Assembly: GCF_014200605.1 (NCBI RefSeq)
Contig: NZ_JACHCE010000002.1
Span: 797,300-861,299 of the forward strand
Origin: Pedobacter cryoconitis
GTDB lineage: Bacteria; Bacteroidota; Bacteroidia; Sphingobacteriales; Sphingobacteriaceae
Direction: 5' to 3'
Length of the DNA stretch: 64,000 nt
Part shown: positions 1-8,723 of the stretch, in pieces
Layout: every line of letters starts with the position of its first letter
Numbering within the stretch: position 1 is the first letter of the stretch
The notes under the pieces: model-generated
Databases searched by the model: none
Told to the model about the DNA's origin: nothing
The model's input: only the letters and a program-made list of their open reading frames with translations
Program-made: the position numbers and the translations under genes

Positions 1-1156
1 CCTGATCAATATATTTTGCCAGTTTAGTGAAAGAGCGGTCATCAATAACAGCATTGATGAAGTTACCGAAATCTTCAGTTCCACCCATTTTGAAGGTAGC
101 AAGATCACGCAGCATCAGTTCTTTAATTTTTGGCCATAGACTTTTCGCGATGTAAGTTCTTGAAGCAGCAGAACATTTCTGTCCCTGATATTCAAAAGCA
201 CCACGTAAAATAGCTGTACTTGAAACCTCAGCATCCGCAGAACCGTGAACAAGAATAAAATCTTTACCGCCGGTTTCACCTACAATACGAGGATATGTTT
301 TGTACTTGTGGATATTTGTACCTATCGTTTTCCAGATATTCTGGAATACAGCAGTAGAACCGGTAAAGTGAATACCAGCAAAGTCAGGACTGTTGAAAAT
401 AACTTCACCAGCTTCAGGGCCATCTACATAAACAAGGTTAATAACCCCGTCAGGTAAACCAGCTTCTCTGAAAATTTCCATTAATAAATTAGCTGCATAA
501 ACCTGAGTATCCGCAGGTTTCCAAACGACAACGTTGCCCATTAATGCTGCTGATGTTGGCAGGTTTGCCGCAATAGCAGTGAAGTTAAAAGGAGTCAAAG
601 CAAAAACAAAACCTTCTAAAGGACGCTGTTCAACTCTGTTCCAAACACCTTTAGGTGATACAGGAGGTTGTTGTTTATAAATGTCAGCCATATAACTTAC
701 GTTGAAGCGTAAGAAATCTATCAGCTCACAAGCTGCATCAATTTCAGCCTGATAAGCATTTTTTGACTGGCCAAGCATTGTTGCCGCATTTAATTTATAG
801 CGGTATGGGCCTGAAATTAACTCAGCGATCTTTAAAAATATAGCTGCACGTTGTTCCCATGGCAAGTTTTCCCATTGAGGCTTTGCTGCTAATGCCGCAT
901 CTATTGCCTGTTGTACATGAGTTTTGTCGCCTATGCTATATTGTGCTAAAACGTGTTGGTGATCGTGCGGTGGAGTAACTGTTCCTTTTTTATCAGTATG
1001 GACTGCTTTGCCACCGATATACATTGGGATGTCACCTTTTTTTGAACGTGCTTCAGTTAAAGCAGCTTTCAATAATTCACGTTCTTTACTTCCTGGTGCA
1101 TAACCTAAAATAGGTTCGTTCTCAGGTGTTGGTACGTTAAAAAATCCTTTGAGCAT
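1..1156 (-). CDS. pruA: L-glutamate gamma-semialdehyde dehydrogenase (1-pyrroline-5-carboxylate dehydrogenase), 5' part
   Basis: Aldehyde dehydrogenase family enzyme that oxidises glutamate semialdehyde to glutamate with NAD+ in proline degradation, in the cytosol. The first 385 residues are present and the gene runs off the left edge, so about 150-160 C-terminal residues are missing relative to the usual ~540. Visible motifs are TPFNFT near residue 188, the general-base motif GETGGKD (Glu294) and the nucleophile motif GQKCSA (Cys328). The opening MLKGFFNVP and the phrase NEPILGY near residue 13 are typical of the Bacteroidota P5C dehydrogenase. The start is the ATG read at 1156, about 20 bases after a good promoter. 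It is divergent from lpxK. Confidence 0.95.
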   Translation of the reverse strand, partial: MLKGFFNVPTPENEPILGYAPGSKERELLKAALTEARSKKGDIPMYIGGKAVHTDKKGTVTPPHDHQHVLAQYSIGDKTHVQQAIDAALAAKPQWENLPWEQRAAIFLKIAELISGPYRYKLNAATMLGQSKNAYQAEIDAACELIDFLRFNVSYMADIYKQQPPVSPKGVWNRVEQRPLEGFVFALTPFNFTAIAANLPTSAALMGNVVVWKPADTQVYAANLLMEIFREAGLPDGVINLVYVDGPEAGEVIFNSPDFAGIHFTGSTAVFQNIWKTIGTNIHKYKTYPRIVGETGGKDFILVHGSADAEVSSTAILRGAFEYQGQKCSAASRTYIAKSLWPKIKELMLRDLATFKMGGTEDFGNFINAVIDDRSFTKLAKYIDQ

Positions 1157-1177
1157 GATATAATATTGTTGTTTGTA

Positions 1178-1210
1178 CAAAGATAGTTTTTTATTTTATT
1201 GCCTGTCAAT
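1178..1210 (-). promoter_or_regulatory. Bacteroidota-type promoter of pruA
   Basis: On the minus strand a TTG (-33 element, within ATTG) is followed after 21 bases by TATCTTTG, which fits the TAnnTTTG -7 consensus of the phylum's primary sigma factor. The predicted transcript would start about 15-20 bases before the pruA ATG. On the other strand, TATTTTTG at 1267-1274 is a possible -7 box for lpxK but has no clear -33 partner. Confidence 0.6.
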
Positions 1211-1320
1211 CCATTCTACTATATGATATTCTTCTAACAGACAATAGGGCGGCAGAAAATAATTCTTATTTTTGAGGAACTGTTTAAATTTAGCTGATAG
1301 CTTTAAGCAGCTTCCATAAC

Positions 1321-2382
1321 ATGATAAAATACGCCCGGTTACTATTACTGCCCTTTTCTGTGATCTATGGTATAGTGATTATTTTTAGAAATAAACTCTA
1401 TGACCTGGGGTTTTTCAAATCCACAAAATTTGATATACCAGTTATATGTGTAGGAAACCTGGTGGTTGGCGGTTCAGGAAAAAGTCCAGTTACTGAATAT
1501 CTTGTGCATTTGCTGGCTGATTATAAAATTGCAATTTTAAGCAGGGGATATGGACGTGATACCAAAGGCTTCTTATATGCAGACCAGACTTCTACAGCAA
1601 AGTCAATAGGTGATGAGCCTTTGCAATTTTATCATAAATTTCCGCAAGTAACAGTTGCCGTTTGTGAAGACAGAGTTAAGGGAATAAAGCAGCTGAAAGA
1701 TGCACATGATGTGATTATACTGGATGATGCTTTCCAGCATAGAAGGTTAAGCCCGGGTTTTAGTATTCTTCTTTTTGAATTTCAAAAACTATTAGAGACA
1801 CAGTTTCTGCTGCCCGCCGGAAATATGAGAGAACCTTTCCGGGGTTATAAACGGGCAGATCTTTTGCTGGTTACAAAATCGCCCTGGCAAATAAGTGAAC
1901 TGCAAAAAGAGCAGTGTAGCAGTCACTTTAATAAATCAGCAGTTTCTAATCAGCTTTTCTTCTCTTCTATACACTATAAAGATTTGCAGAGTCTTTTCAG
2001 TTCAGCTACGCTTAATATTGAAGATCTGAAAAATAAAAAAATCTTTTTACTGACAGGAATAGCCAATCCAAAACCCTTGTTTGACTATCTATTGCAGTTT
2101 TCTCCAGCTATTGAGCATCACGATTATCCGGACCATCATTCATTCAGTTCGGGAAATTTGAGTAAATTGGTAAAAGCCTATATTCAGGATCAGGCGAAAG
2201 AAAAAATTATTATCACAACAGAAAAGGATGCGCAGCGTTTATTTGATGTTACAATCAAAGAATTACTGTTAAATTTGCCTGTATTTTATTTGCCTATCAA
2301 TATAAATATTGAGGCAGACTGTAAAAAAACATTTGACCAAAAGATACTAAAATATGTTTCAGACACTACACGAGACCGTTGA
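1321..2382 (+). CDS. lpxK: Tetraacyldisaccharide 4'-kinase (lipid A biosynthesis)
   Basis: LpxK transfers phosphate from ATP to the 4' position of the lipid A precursor at the inner face of the cytoplasmic membrane. The 353-residue length fits the family. The N-terminus has a hydrophobic stretch (about residues 5-22) that anchors the enzyme, then the characteristic P-loop GNLVVGGSGKSP (about 45-56), followed by SRGYGR and LDDAFQHR, both LpxK family motifs. The 3' end overlaps the purine nucleoside phosphorylase gene by 29 bases in another frame, so the two are very probably co-transcribed and translationally linked. No functional link between the two products is obvious. Confidence 0.95.
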   Translation: MIKYARLLLLPFSVIYGIVIIFRNKLYDLGFFKSTKFDIPVICVGNLVVGGSGKSPVTEYLVHLLADYKIAILSRGYGRDTKGFLYADQTSTAKSIGDEPLQFYHKFPQVTVAVCEDRVKGIKQLKDAHDVIILDDAFQHRRLSPGFSILLFEFQKLLETQFLLPAGNMREPFRGYKRADLLLVTKSPWQISELQKEQCSSHFNKSAVSNQLFFSSIHYKDLQSLFSSATLNIEDLKNKKIFLLTGIANPKPLFDYLLQFSPAIEHHDYPDHHSFSSGNLSKLVKAYIQDQAKEKIIITTEKDAQRLFDVTIKELLLNLPVFYLPININIEADCKKTFDQKILKYVSDTTRDR

Positions 2383-3169
2383 ATATATAAAACTAAAATG
2401 TGATAATTTCCAGCCGGAAATAGGAATAGTACTTGGAACCGGATTAGGCGGACTTGTAAATGAGATTGAAGTAGAATTTAGTCTGATGTATTCTAATATT
2501 CCCAATTTTCCGATTTCGACTTTAGAGTTTCATTCAGGAAAATTGATTTTTGGAAAGCTAAATGGTAAAAAGGTAATTGCTATGCAAGGCAGATTACATT
2601 ACTACGAAGGATATTCTATGCAGCAGATTACTTTTCCGATAAGAGTAATGAAAGCGCTGGGTATTCAGCATTTGTTTATTTCAAATGCAGCGGGTTCTTT
2701 GAATGCTGATTTTAAGAAAGGCGATCTGATGATTATCAATGATCATATCAATTTGCAGCCCGAAAGCCCGTTACGTGGAAGAAATGATGCTGATATGGGA
2801 CCAAGATTCCCTGATATGAGTCAGCCTTATCAAAAAGATTTTATCAAACGTGCCCTGGAAATCGCAAAAGAAGAAAAAATCACCTGTCATCAGGGAGTTT
2901 ATGTTTCTGTGACAGGCCCTAACCTGGAAACAAAAGCAGAATACAACTATTTACGTATTATTGGTGGTGACGCAGTAGGGATGAGTACTGTTCCGGAAGT
3001 CATTGTTGCCAATCATATGAGTATTCCTGTTTTTGCAATTTCAGTATTGACCGATGAAGGATTTACAGATGTGCTTGCTCCGGTAAGCCTGGAAGAAATT
3101 GTAGAAACAGCAAGAACTGCTGAGCCTAAAATGACAAAAATATTAAGCCAGTTAATTCTTTCTTTATAA
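2354..3169 (+). CDS. Purine-nucleoside phosphorylase (trimeric PNP-I type)
   Basis: Cytosolic enzyme that splits purine (deoxy)nucleosides with phosphate into base and (deoxy)ribose-1-phosphate for purine salvage. The 271 residues match the low-molecular-mass trimeric class. Visible family motifs are VLGTGLGG (phosphate site, about residue 26), FHSGKL, QGRLHYYEGY and the SNAAGSLN block (about 112-119); near the C-terminus VTGPNLETKAEY and VGMSTVPEV complete the base-binding pocket. The gene starts inside the lpxK 3' end and its stop overlaps the ATG of the next gene (TAATG), so lpxK, PNP and the porin form a tight operon. Symbols used elsewhere are punA or deoD; I do not assign one. Confidence 0.93.
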   Translation: MFQTLHETVEYIKLKCDNFQPEIGIVLGTGLGGLVNEIEVEFSLMYSNIPNFPISTLEFHSGKLIFGKLNGKKVIAMQGRLHYYEGYSMQQITFPIRVMKALGIQHLFISNAAGSLNADFKKGDLMIINDHINLQPESPLRGRNDADMGPRFPDMSQPYQKDFIKRALEIAKEEKITCHQGVYVSVTGPNLETKAEYNYLRIIGGDAVGMSTVPEVIVANHMSIPVFAISVLTDEGFTDVLAPVSLEEIVETARTAEPKMTKILSQLILSL

Positions 3170-5361
3170 TGCGTAAAACCATTGTTTTATTTCTTTTGAG
3201 CTGTCTCTTTTTCGGGGCGAAGCAAGCTATTGCTCAGGATTTGAAGACTTCTGTGAATCAAAATAAAGAATTGGATTCCTTAAGAAGTAAACTTGAAAAT
3301 AGTAAGGATTCGGTTGTTTTTACCTCCAGGTTTGTTCGTTATACAACGCTGCAGCTCACTAAAGATAGTATTCAGACATTGGCGCTGGATACCAGTTTAA
3401 GGGGAATGCAGAATTTCAGTCCTATAGCACAGCCCAGAAGGCCGACGCTCAATACCGGAAATATCGGGTTAGCTGCTAAAGATCTGTTATTTGTACCTTC
3501 AAAGACAATTGGCTTTGATCCTGGATTTCATTCACTGGACTGGTATGCCCTTGGAAATAATGATATCAAATATTATCAGGCAAGGACACCATTCAGTAAT
3601 CTTTATTTTGCAGGGCAATATAGCGGAGAAGGGGAGCAGATCTTTAAAGTTATGCACACGCAGAATATTAAGAAAAACTTAAACGTAGGTGCAAGTTATA
3701 ACCGGATCGGGGCTAATGGATTTTATCCCAGACAAAGGGGAGATGTGCTGAACGGTACTTTTTTCAGTTGGTATACTTCGCCAAATAAAAGATACGCACT
3801 TTATGCAAATGCTATCTTTAATACCTTGAAAGCTTTTGAAAACGGATCGATTGTAAATGACGATATCTTCGGGAATAATCAATTGTCTATAGACAGGATG
3901 TCTCAGAGTGTCAGGTTATCTGCTTCGAGGCAAATCTACAGAAAGAACACCTTTTTCCTGAAACAAACTTATTTTGTAGGTCGTATTGATACTCTGGATC
4001 AGGAAATCAGTAAAAAGATTCTGCCTACCAATAAGATCTCTTATACAATAAAATATGATAAGGATTCTTATGCTTTCCAAAAGAATGAATCGGATGATCA
4101 TACCGTATTGCCGGCAGGGATGCGCGATCTTACTTATACCAATGACAGTACTTCGGTAAAGCATATCCAGAATGAATTTATTTATAGTTTCTTTCTTCGG
4201 GGGAAATCCAGTTCAGTAATCAAAAATGAGTTAAAGCTGGATGCGGGAATACGTCATGATTTCTATAATTACTCCCAAATGGTTGGTGTATTGCCTACTA
4301 CCACTACCAATACCAATACTGATGATAAAGGAGTAGTTACTACGACTACAACTACTATTAATAACAAGTACTTTTCTAATTATACAAAATCATTTCAAAA
4401 CGTTACCCTTTTAGGCTCTGCAGGTTACAGGTTTAGTAACCGGATAGATCTGAACGTTGATGTACAGCAAATATTTCAGGGCAGACAGGCAGGAGATTTT
4501 ATGTATGAAGCTAAAAGCAATGTGCTGGTTAGTCATAACCTGGGCAGGATAGTTTTAGGGGCTTATTTACAGAATAAATCACCAGAAGAGATTTATGATA
4601 CCCATTACGGAAATCATTTTGGGTGGACCAATAGTACTGTCGATCCTAAGTACGTGGATTATAGAAACACTCCTGCTGTTATTGCTAGTAAGGCTGATTC
4701 CAATATATTTATCATTAGTCCGTTCAACAGAACAAAAACTGTAAACCTGTCCTTTAAATATATCAATGATAAACTCGGATTGGATGTTGGTGCAGAATAC
4801 TATATGATTAATAACTATTTGTATTTTTTGCAGGGAAATACGACAGTTGATTCGCTTACGATCAGACCAATGCAGGAGTCAAAAAGTATTAGTGTATTAA
4901 AGCTGACTTTAGGGAAGAAATTTACTTATGGCAGGTTTAATCTTGACAGTTATATTGTTTATCAAAAGACAAGCAGACAAGATATTATGCCAATGCCCGA
5001 TTTTTATACTTTTAACAGTCTGTACATGAAAGCAACTGTTTTTAAAGTATTAAAGACTGAATTTGGGTTTGACGTAAGATATAATTCAAAATATGTGAAT
5101 TACTCCTATTCGCCAGCAGTCAGCCAGTTTTATATCCGGCAGTCGGCTCCGGATGCGAAGATCCAGTATAAGCCAGTTAAATTTGATAGCTATCCTATTG
5201 TAGATCTTTGGGTAAGAGCGAGCTTAAGAAAAGCAAATATCTTCCTTAAATACGAATACGTTAACCAGGGGCTCCAGTCTAAAGGATATTATACTGTCAA
5301 CAGATATCCAATGCCGGATAAATTATTCAAGATTGGACTGAGCTGGAATTTCTACGACTAA
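3169..5361 (+). CDS. Putative outer-membrane porin (Porin_10-like beta-barrel)
   Basis: Secreted beta-barrel protein of 730 residues with a clear signal peptide (about residues 1-22, cut after AIAQ). The body alternates polar and aromatic residues and ends in an aromatic C-terminal strand (KIGLSWNFYD), as outer-membrane barrels do. It resembles the 'putative porin' family widespread in Bacteroidota (Porin_10); the substrate is unknown. A Thr-rich low-complexity stretch around residues 378-398, encoded by ACT/ACC/ACA repeats, may be an extracellular loop. The start overlaps the PNP stop by one base, which implies translational coupling. Confidence 0.75.
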   Translation: MRKTIVLFLLSCLFFGAKQAIAQDLKTSVNQNKELDSLRSKLENSKDSVVFTSRFVRYTTLQLTKDSIQTLALDTSLRGMQNFSPIAQPRRPTLNTGNIGLAAKDLLFVPSKTIGFDPGFHSLDWYALGNNDIKYYQARTPFSNLYFAGQYSGEGEQIFKVMHTQNIKKNLNVGASYNRIGANGFYPRQRGDVLNGTFFSWYTSPNKRYALYANAIFNTLKAFENGSIVNDDIFGNNQLSIDRMSQSVRLSASRQIYRKNTFFLKQTYFVGRIDTLDQEISKKILPTNKISYTIKYDKDSYAFQKNESDDHTVLPAGMRDLTYTNDSTSVKHIQNEFIYSFFLRGKSSSVIKNELKLDAGIRHDFYNYSQMVGVLPTTTTNTNTDDKGVVTTTTTTINNKYFSNYTKSFQNVTLLGSAGYRFSNRIDLNVDVQQIFQGRQAGDFMYEAKSNVLVSHNLGRIVLGAYLQNKSPEEIYDTHYGNHFGWTNSTVDPKYVDYRNTPAVIASKADSNIFIISPFNRTKTVNLSFKYINDKLGLDVGAEYYMINNYLYFLQGNTTVDSLTIRPMQESKSISVLKLTLGKKFTYGRFNLDSYIVYQKTSRQDIMPMPDFYTFNSLYMKATVFKVLKTEFGFDVRYNSKYVNYSYSPAVSQFYIRQSAPDAKIQYKPVKFDSYPIVDLWVRASLRKANIFLKYEYVNQGLQSKGYYTVNRYPMPDKLFKIGLSWNFYD

Positions 5362-5362
5362 G

Positions 5363-5385
5363 CATCAGGTTTTCTGATGTTTTTT
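5363..5385 (+). terminator. Terminator after the porin gene
   Basis: CATCAG, five-base loop, CTGATG, then six T. It lies just after the porin stop codon and includes the stop codon of the convergent gene, so the two 3' ends are only three bases apart. Confidence 0.65.
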
Positions 5386-6627
5386 CTTAGCTGCCGGAAA
5401 TAATACATTATTCAGAATCAAACGATATCCAGGTGAATTAGGATGCAGATTTAAATCAGTGGGAGGGTCACCCACTGCATGCTGATAATCTTCAGGGTCG
5501 TGGCCACCATAAAAAGTGAACTGTCCTTTTCCAATATCCCCATGCAGGTAACGGACTTCAGAAACTCCTTTATTCTCACCTAAAACAATGATATTAGGTT
5601 TAACAAGACTTTTTCTGAAAGCTGTTGTCTGGCCCATAAATCCTTTAATCACCCGGTCATGGTCCTGTGTTAACATGGTTGGCACAAGATCTGATTTAGC
5701 TGAAAATTCAAATAAAGTGAAGTAATCATTCTGTTGTGTCAGGGTTCTGGTTTGGGTGACATCAATATCAGAAAACTCGTAATTTGCAGGATTAGGATCT
5801 AATTTAAAGTCTTTAAAAGCAAGGGTCTTATTATAATCAAGCTTTGACTGTGCATTCGGATCAATCGCATCTCCATCAAACATGCTTGCGCAGATATCCA
5901 CTCCATCTGCCGATAAAGCAATATCAAAACTATCAGTGGCAGAGCACATCGCGAAAAGGAAACCACCACCAGCACAGAACTCCGTCATTTTCTTAGCTAC
6001 AGCAAGTTTCATTTGAGATACTTTGCTGAATCCATTTCTTTTTGCTGTTGCCTCCTGTGTTTTTACGTCTTCTCTATACCAGGTGGCATTCTGAAAAGCA
6101 CTCCAGAAACGGCCATACTGTCCGGTGAAATCTTCATGATGCAAATGCAGCCAGTCATAGCCACTTAGTTTATCTTTTAATACTTCATCATCATATACAA
6201 TATCATAAGGGATTTCTGCATAGGTAAGCACCATCGTTACCGCATCATCCCAGGGCAATTTACTTTTTGGAGAATAGACAGCGATTTTTGGAGCTTTTTC
6301 GAGTTTAACCATTTCCATGTTGACCGATGGGTCACTGATTTCATTGAGCAGGGTAGTCACCTTACCATCAGCCAGTACCTGAAAAGAAACTCCCCTTGTT
6401 TTACACTCATCTTCGACAAGCTTACTGTATTTAATCAAAAAGCTACCTCCACGATAGTTTAAGAGCCAGCTTACCTCTGCATTTTGTTTGATGCTCCAAT
6501 AAGCAATGCCATAAGCCTTGAGATGATTTTTCTGATCCTCATCCATATAAATCAGAATTGATGAGGCTTTTACCGCCAGTGTTAAAGTTAGAAATAACAG
6601 GAGAAAAAAACTCTTTTTTAAAATCAT
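5365..6627 (-). CDS. Exported conserved protein, often labelled 'asparagine synthetase B' in Bacteroidota
   Basis: A 420-residue protein with a signal peptide (about 1-21, cut near VKA-SS). From memory, homologues in the phylum carry the name asparagine synthetase B, but the sequence lacks the N-terminal Cys2 glutaminase start and the SGGxDS pyrophosphatase motif of AsnB and is exported, so I do not accept that function. Instead, the segment from about residue 111 (KIAVYSPKSKLPWDDAV) through HLHHEDFTGQYGRFW to GGGFLFAMCSATDSFD looks like a class-I glutamine-amidotransferase-like or ThuA-like fold, with a Cys in the nucleophile-elbow position. That is a fold-level guess. It is monocistronic and convergent with the porin. 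Confidence 0.6.
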   Translation of the reverse strand: MILKKSFFLLLFLTLTLAVKASSILIYMDEDQKNHLKAYGIAYWSIKQNAEVSWLLNYRGGSFLIKYSKLVEDECKTRGVSFQVLADGKVTTLLNEISDPSVNMEMVKLEKAPKIAVYSPKSKLPWDDAVTMVLTYAEIPYDIVYDDEVLKDKLSGYDWLHLHHEDFTGQYGRFWSAFQNATWYREDVKTQEATAKRNGFSKVSQMKLAVAKKMTEFCAGGGFLFAMCSATDSFDIALSADGVDICASMFDGDAIDPNAQSKLDYNKTLAFKDFKLDPNPANYEFSDIDVTQTRTLTQQNDYFTLFEFSAKSDLVPTMLTQDHDRVIKGFMGQTTAFRKSLVKPNIIVLGENKGVSEVRYLHGDIGKGQFTFYGGHDPEDYQHAVGDPPTDLNLHPNSPGYRLILNNVLFPAAKKKHQKT

Positions 6628-6763
6628 AAGCAGAACAGATCAGGTACGAATCTAAACTTTTAAACAAGCTCTAAGGGCGTAATTGAAATTTTTATTACTA
6701 ATAAACGTTAAAATGAATCATTATATATACATTTATAGGTTGGATGGTTTTTTAAACCTTTAG

Positions 6764-6794
6764 TTTATCTAGTCATTTCAATTTACTAAATTTG
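6764..6794 (+). promoter_or_regulatory. Promoter of the cyclophilin gene
   Basis: TTTA, 19 bases, then TAAATTTG: a near-consensus Bacteroidota -33/-7 pair (one mismatch in the -33 element). It ends 19 bases before the ATG. Confidence 0.6.
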
Positions 6795-6813
6795 ACCATT
6801 ACAAAAAAGGAAT

Positions 6814-7275
6814 ATGAGCAAAGCAATAATAAAAACAGAAAAAGGCGACATGACTGTCGAGTTTTATGACAATGATGCCCCTAACACAGTTGCGAACTTT
6901 AAAAAATTAGCAAATGAGGGGTTTTATGATGGAATTACTTTTCACCGTGTAATTCCTGATTTCGTAGTACAGGCAGGATGCCCGAATTCCAAAGATGCAG
7001 CTACAGCTCATTTAGCTGGAACTGGTGGTCCTGGTTATAAGATTGACTGTGAACTTGATGGTGGAAACCAACATCATGAGCGTGGTGTATTATCTATGGC
7101 ACATGCAGGTAGAAATACAGGTGGTTCACAATTTTTCATTTGCCACAGCAGATCAAATACTGCACATTTAGACAGAAACCATACTTGTTTTGGTAAAGTT
7201 GTTGAAAATGTAGACATTGTTGACAGCATCAAGCAAGGAGACAGAATTTTAGGTATAGAAGTGATAGAAGATTAA
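6814..7275 (+). CDS. Peptidyl-prolyl cis-trans isomerase, single-domain cyclophilin
   Basis: Cytosolic cyclophilin (153 residues, no signal peptide) that isomerises Xaa-Pro bonds. Motifs are [13 protein letters not shown] (about 46-58, catalytic Arg in FHRV), GGSQFFI (about 105-111) and [13 protein letters not shown] (about 120-132), the standard active-site set. The region between residues 58 and 90 has an insertion with [17 protein letters not shown], common to PpiB-type bacterial cyclophilins. A strong promoter lies just upstream; the next gene follows after three bases, so the two are co-transcribed. Confidence 0.95.
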   Translation: MSKAIIKTEKGDMTVEFYDNDAPNTVANFKKLANEGFYDGITFHRVIPDFVVQAGCPNSKDAATAHLAGTGGPGYKIDCELDGGNQHHERGVLSMAHAGRNTGGSQFFICHSRSNTAHLDRNHTCFGKVVENVDIVDSIKQGDRILGIEVIED

Positions 7276-7278
7276 GAT

Positions 7279-7812
7279 ATGAATTTAAGAGGAATTGTAG
7301 CCGTATCTGGCAGACCAGGTTTATTTAAACTTGTTGGACAAAATAAAGCAGGTTATGTACTGGAAGGCTTAGATGCTCAAAAGGTTAAAATTGTAACTAG
7401 TATCTCTTCTACTAAACTGGCTTCATTAGAAGATATTACTATCTACGGTGAAGATGAAGATTTAAAGCTGATTGATGTTTTAGCAAATATTGCTGTATTA
7501 AAAGGTGAAGTTGCTGATGCGAAAGCTGATGCAGCAGTTTTAAGAGCATTATTCGTTGAGGTTGCACCTACACACGATCAGGAAAAGGTTTATACTTCAG
7601 ATATGAAGAAAATCGTTACCTGGTACCACTTATTAAAGGATCTTCCTTTGTTTACAGAAGCTGCTCCTGGAGCTGTAGAAGGTGTTGAGGCGGTAAAGGC
7701 AGCAGAAGATAAGAAAGTTAAGGCTACGCCTAAACCTTCAAATGCTAAAGCTCCTGTTAAAACATCTCAGCCGGCTAAGAAAGCTAACATGACAAGTAAA
7801 AAAGGGGTTTAA
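7279..7812 (+). CDS. DUF5606 domain protein
   Basis: Protein of 177 residues whose first ~140 match the phylum-restricted DUF5606 family: opening MNLRGIVAVSGRPGLFKLV, then a stretch on LEDITIYGEDEDLKL and a conserved YTSDMKKIVTWYHLL segment (about 110-124). The tail from about 145 is rich in Lys, Ala and Pro and probably disordered. No signal peptide or membrane segment. The function is unknown; it shares a transcript with the cyclophilin, separated by three bases, and a strong terminator follows. Confidence 0.85.
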   Translation: MNLRGIVAVSGRPGLFKLVGQNKAGYVLEGLDAQKVKIVTSISSTKLASLEDITIYGEDEDLKLIDVLANIAVLKGEVADAKADAAVLRALFVEVAPTHDQEKVYTSDMKKIVTWYHLLKDLPLFTEAAPGAVEGVEAVKAAEDKKVKATPKPSNAKAPVKTSQPAKKANMTSKKGV

Positions 7813-7826
7813 TACTCTCCTTTTAA

Positions 7827-7875
7827 TTACCCATAAAAAAACCGGATGTTTATCATCCGGTTTTTTTATGGGTAA
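7827..7875. terminator. Bidirectional terminator with perfect 22-bp arms
   Basis: A perfect inverted repeat with 22-base arms and a five-base loop. The GC core CCGGATG/CATCCGG is flanked by A7 and T7, so it can end transcription from either side: the DUF5606 operon on plus and the small membrane protein gene on minus. Confidence 0.9.
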
Positions 7876-7893
7876 GAATTCCTGTGTTAAGCA

Positions 7894-8016
7894 TTACAAA
7901 TAATATACGATGAGCAGAAATGCGATAATTGAAACTATAATAGCAATCGCAAAAGTCAGGCGGTTATCTGTTCTGCTTCTGAATCTGTATTTTCTTTTAA
8001 AATCTCCTGGTTGCAT
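7894..8016 (-). CDS. Small single-span membrane protein, 40 residues
   Basis: A short open frame from ATG (read at 8016) to TAA. The first 20 residues are basic and polar (MQPGDFKRKYRF...), the last 20 form one hydrophobic helix (TFAIAIIVSIIAF onward) ending in VYYL. This positive-inside arrangement predicts an N-in single-span inner-membrane protein. An AAAGGA sequence about 8 bases before the ATG could serve as ribosome binding site, and the bidirectional terminator lies just past the stop. I do not recognise the family. The charge pattern and the clean ends favour a real gene over chance. Confidence 0.6.
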   Translation of the reverse strand: MQPGDFKRKYRFRSRTDNRLTFAIAIIVSIIAFLLIVYYL

Positions 8017-8100
8017 AAAATTCCTTTCTTTTTAATAGGTTATTATAATGATGCATAAAGCAAAATATTCCATAATACTCATTTGAATAAATATGGATTT

Positions 8101-8574
8101 TTATTCGTGGTGATAAGGCTCTCCCTTTAAGATACTGAATGCCCTGTACAGTTGTTCCACAAAAAACAGGCGGACCATCTGATGAGAAAAAGTCATATCT
8201 GATAAAGATATACTTCCGTTTGCTCTTTTATACACACTTTCATCAAAACCATAAGGTCCTCCAATAACAAAAATCATATGCTGAACACTTCCTATCATTT
8301 GTTTATTTAAATAGTTTGCGAACTGGACAGAAGTATATTTTTTCCCTTTTTCGTCCATTAAAATGACAGTATCGAGATTGCTGACCTGTTTTAGAATCAG
8401 TTCAGCTTCTTTAGTTTTTTGCTGTGCTTCTGTTAAGTTCTTGGTATTCTTGACATCAGGGATCACAACCAGGCTAAACCCAATATAGTGCTTTAACCGG
8501 TTAAGATATTTTTCTATGCCTTCAATCAGATACTTGTCTTCAGTTTTTCCAACAACGAGTAAAGTTATTTTCAT
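8101..8574 (-). CDS. rlmH: 23S rRNA (pseudouridine1915-N3)-methyltransferase
   Basis: RlmH (SPOUT class) methylates pseudouridine 1915 in helix 69 of 23S rRNA using S-adenosylmethionine. At 157 residues it is full length. The SAM-binding trefoil knot is visible as FVIGGPYGF (about 103-111) and SISLSDMTFSHQMVRLFFVEQLYRA; the conserved C-terminus GEPYHHE is intact. It is a single gene, divergent from the MutS-like gene downstream. Confidence 0.97.
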   Translation of the reverse strand: MKITLLVVGKTEDKYLIEGIEKYLNRLKHYIGFSLVVIPDVKNTKNLTEAQQKTKEAELILKQVSNLDTVILMDEKGKKYTSVQFANYLNKQMIGSVQHMIFVIGGPYGFDESVYKRANGSISLSDMTFSHQMVRLFFVEQLYRAFSILKGEPYHHE

Positions 8575-8723
8575 TCAATATTAATCTGCTAGTATAGTAA
8601 TTCCTATATTTAGAAACGCCGGGACAAGGAGGCTGTTTGGATTTGTATGATCAGGAATATATCATTAAGATCTAAACAACAGCCAAAATCTTAGCGCTTT
8701 TAATAATTATAGGATTCAAAGAT

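Noticed and set aside
5365..6627. Asparagine synthetase function
   Set aside because: No N-terminal nucleophile Cys, no SGGxDS motif, and a signal peptide is present.
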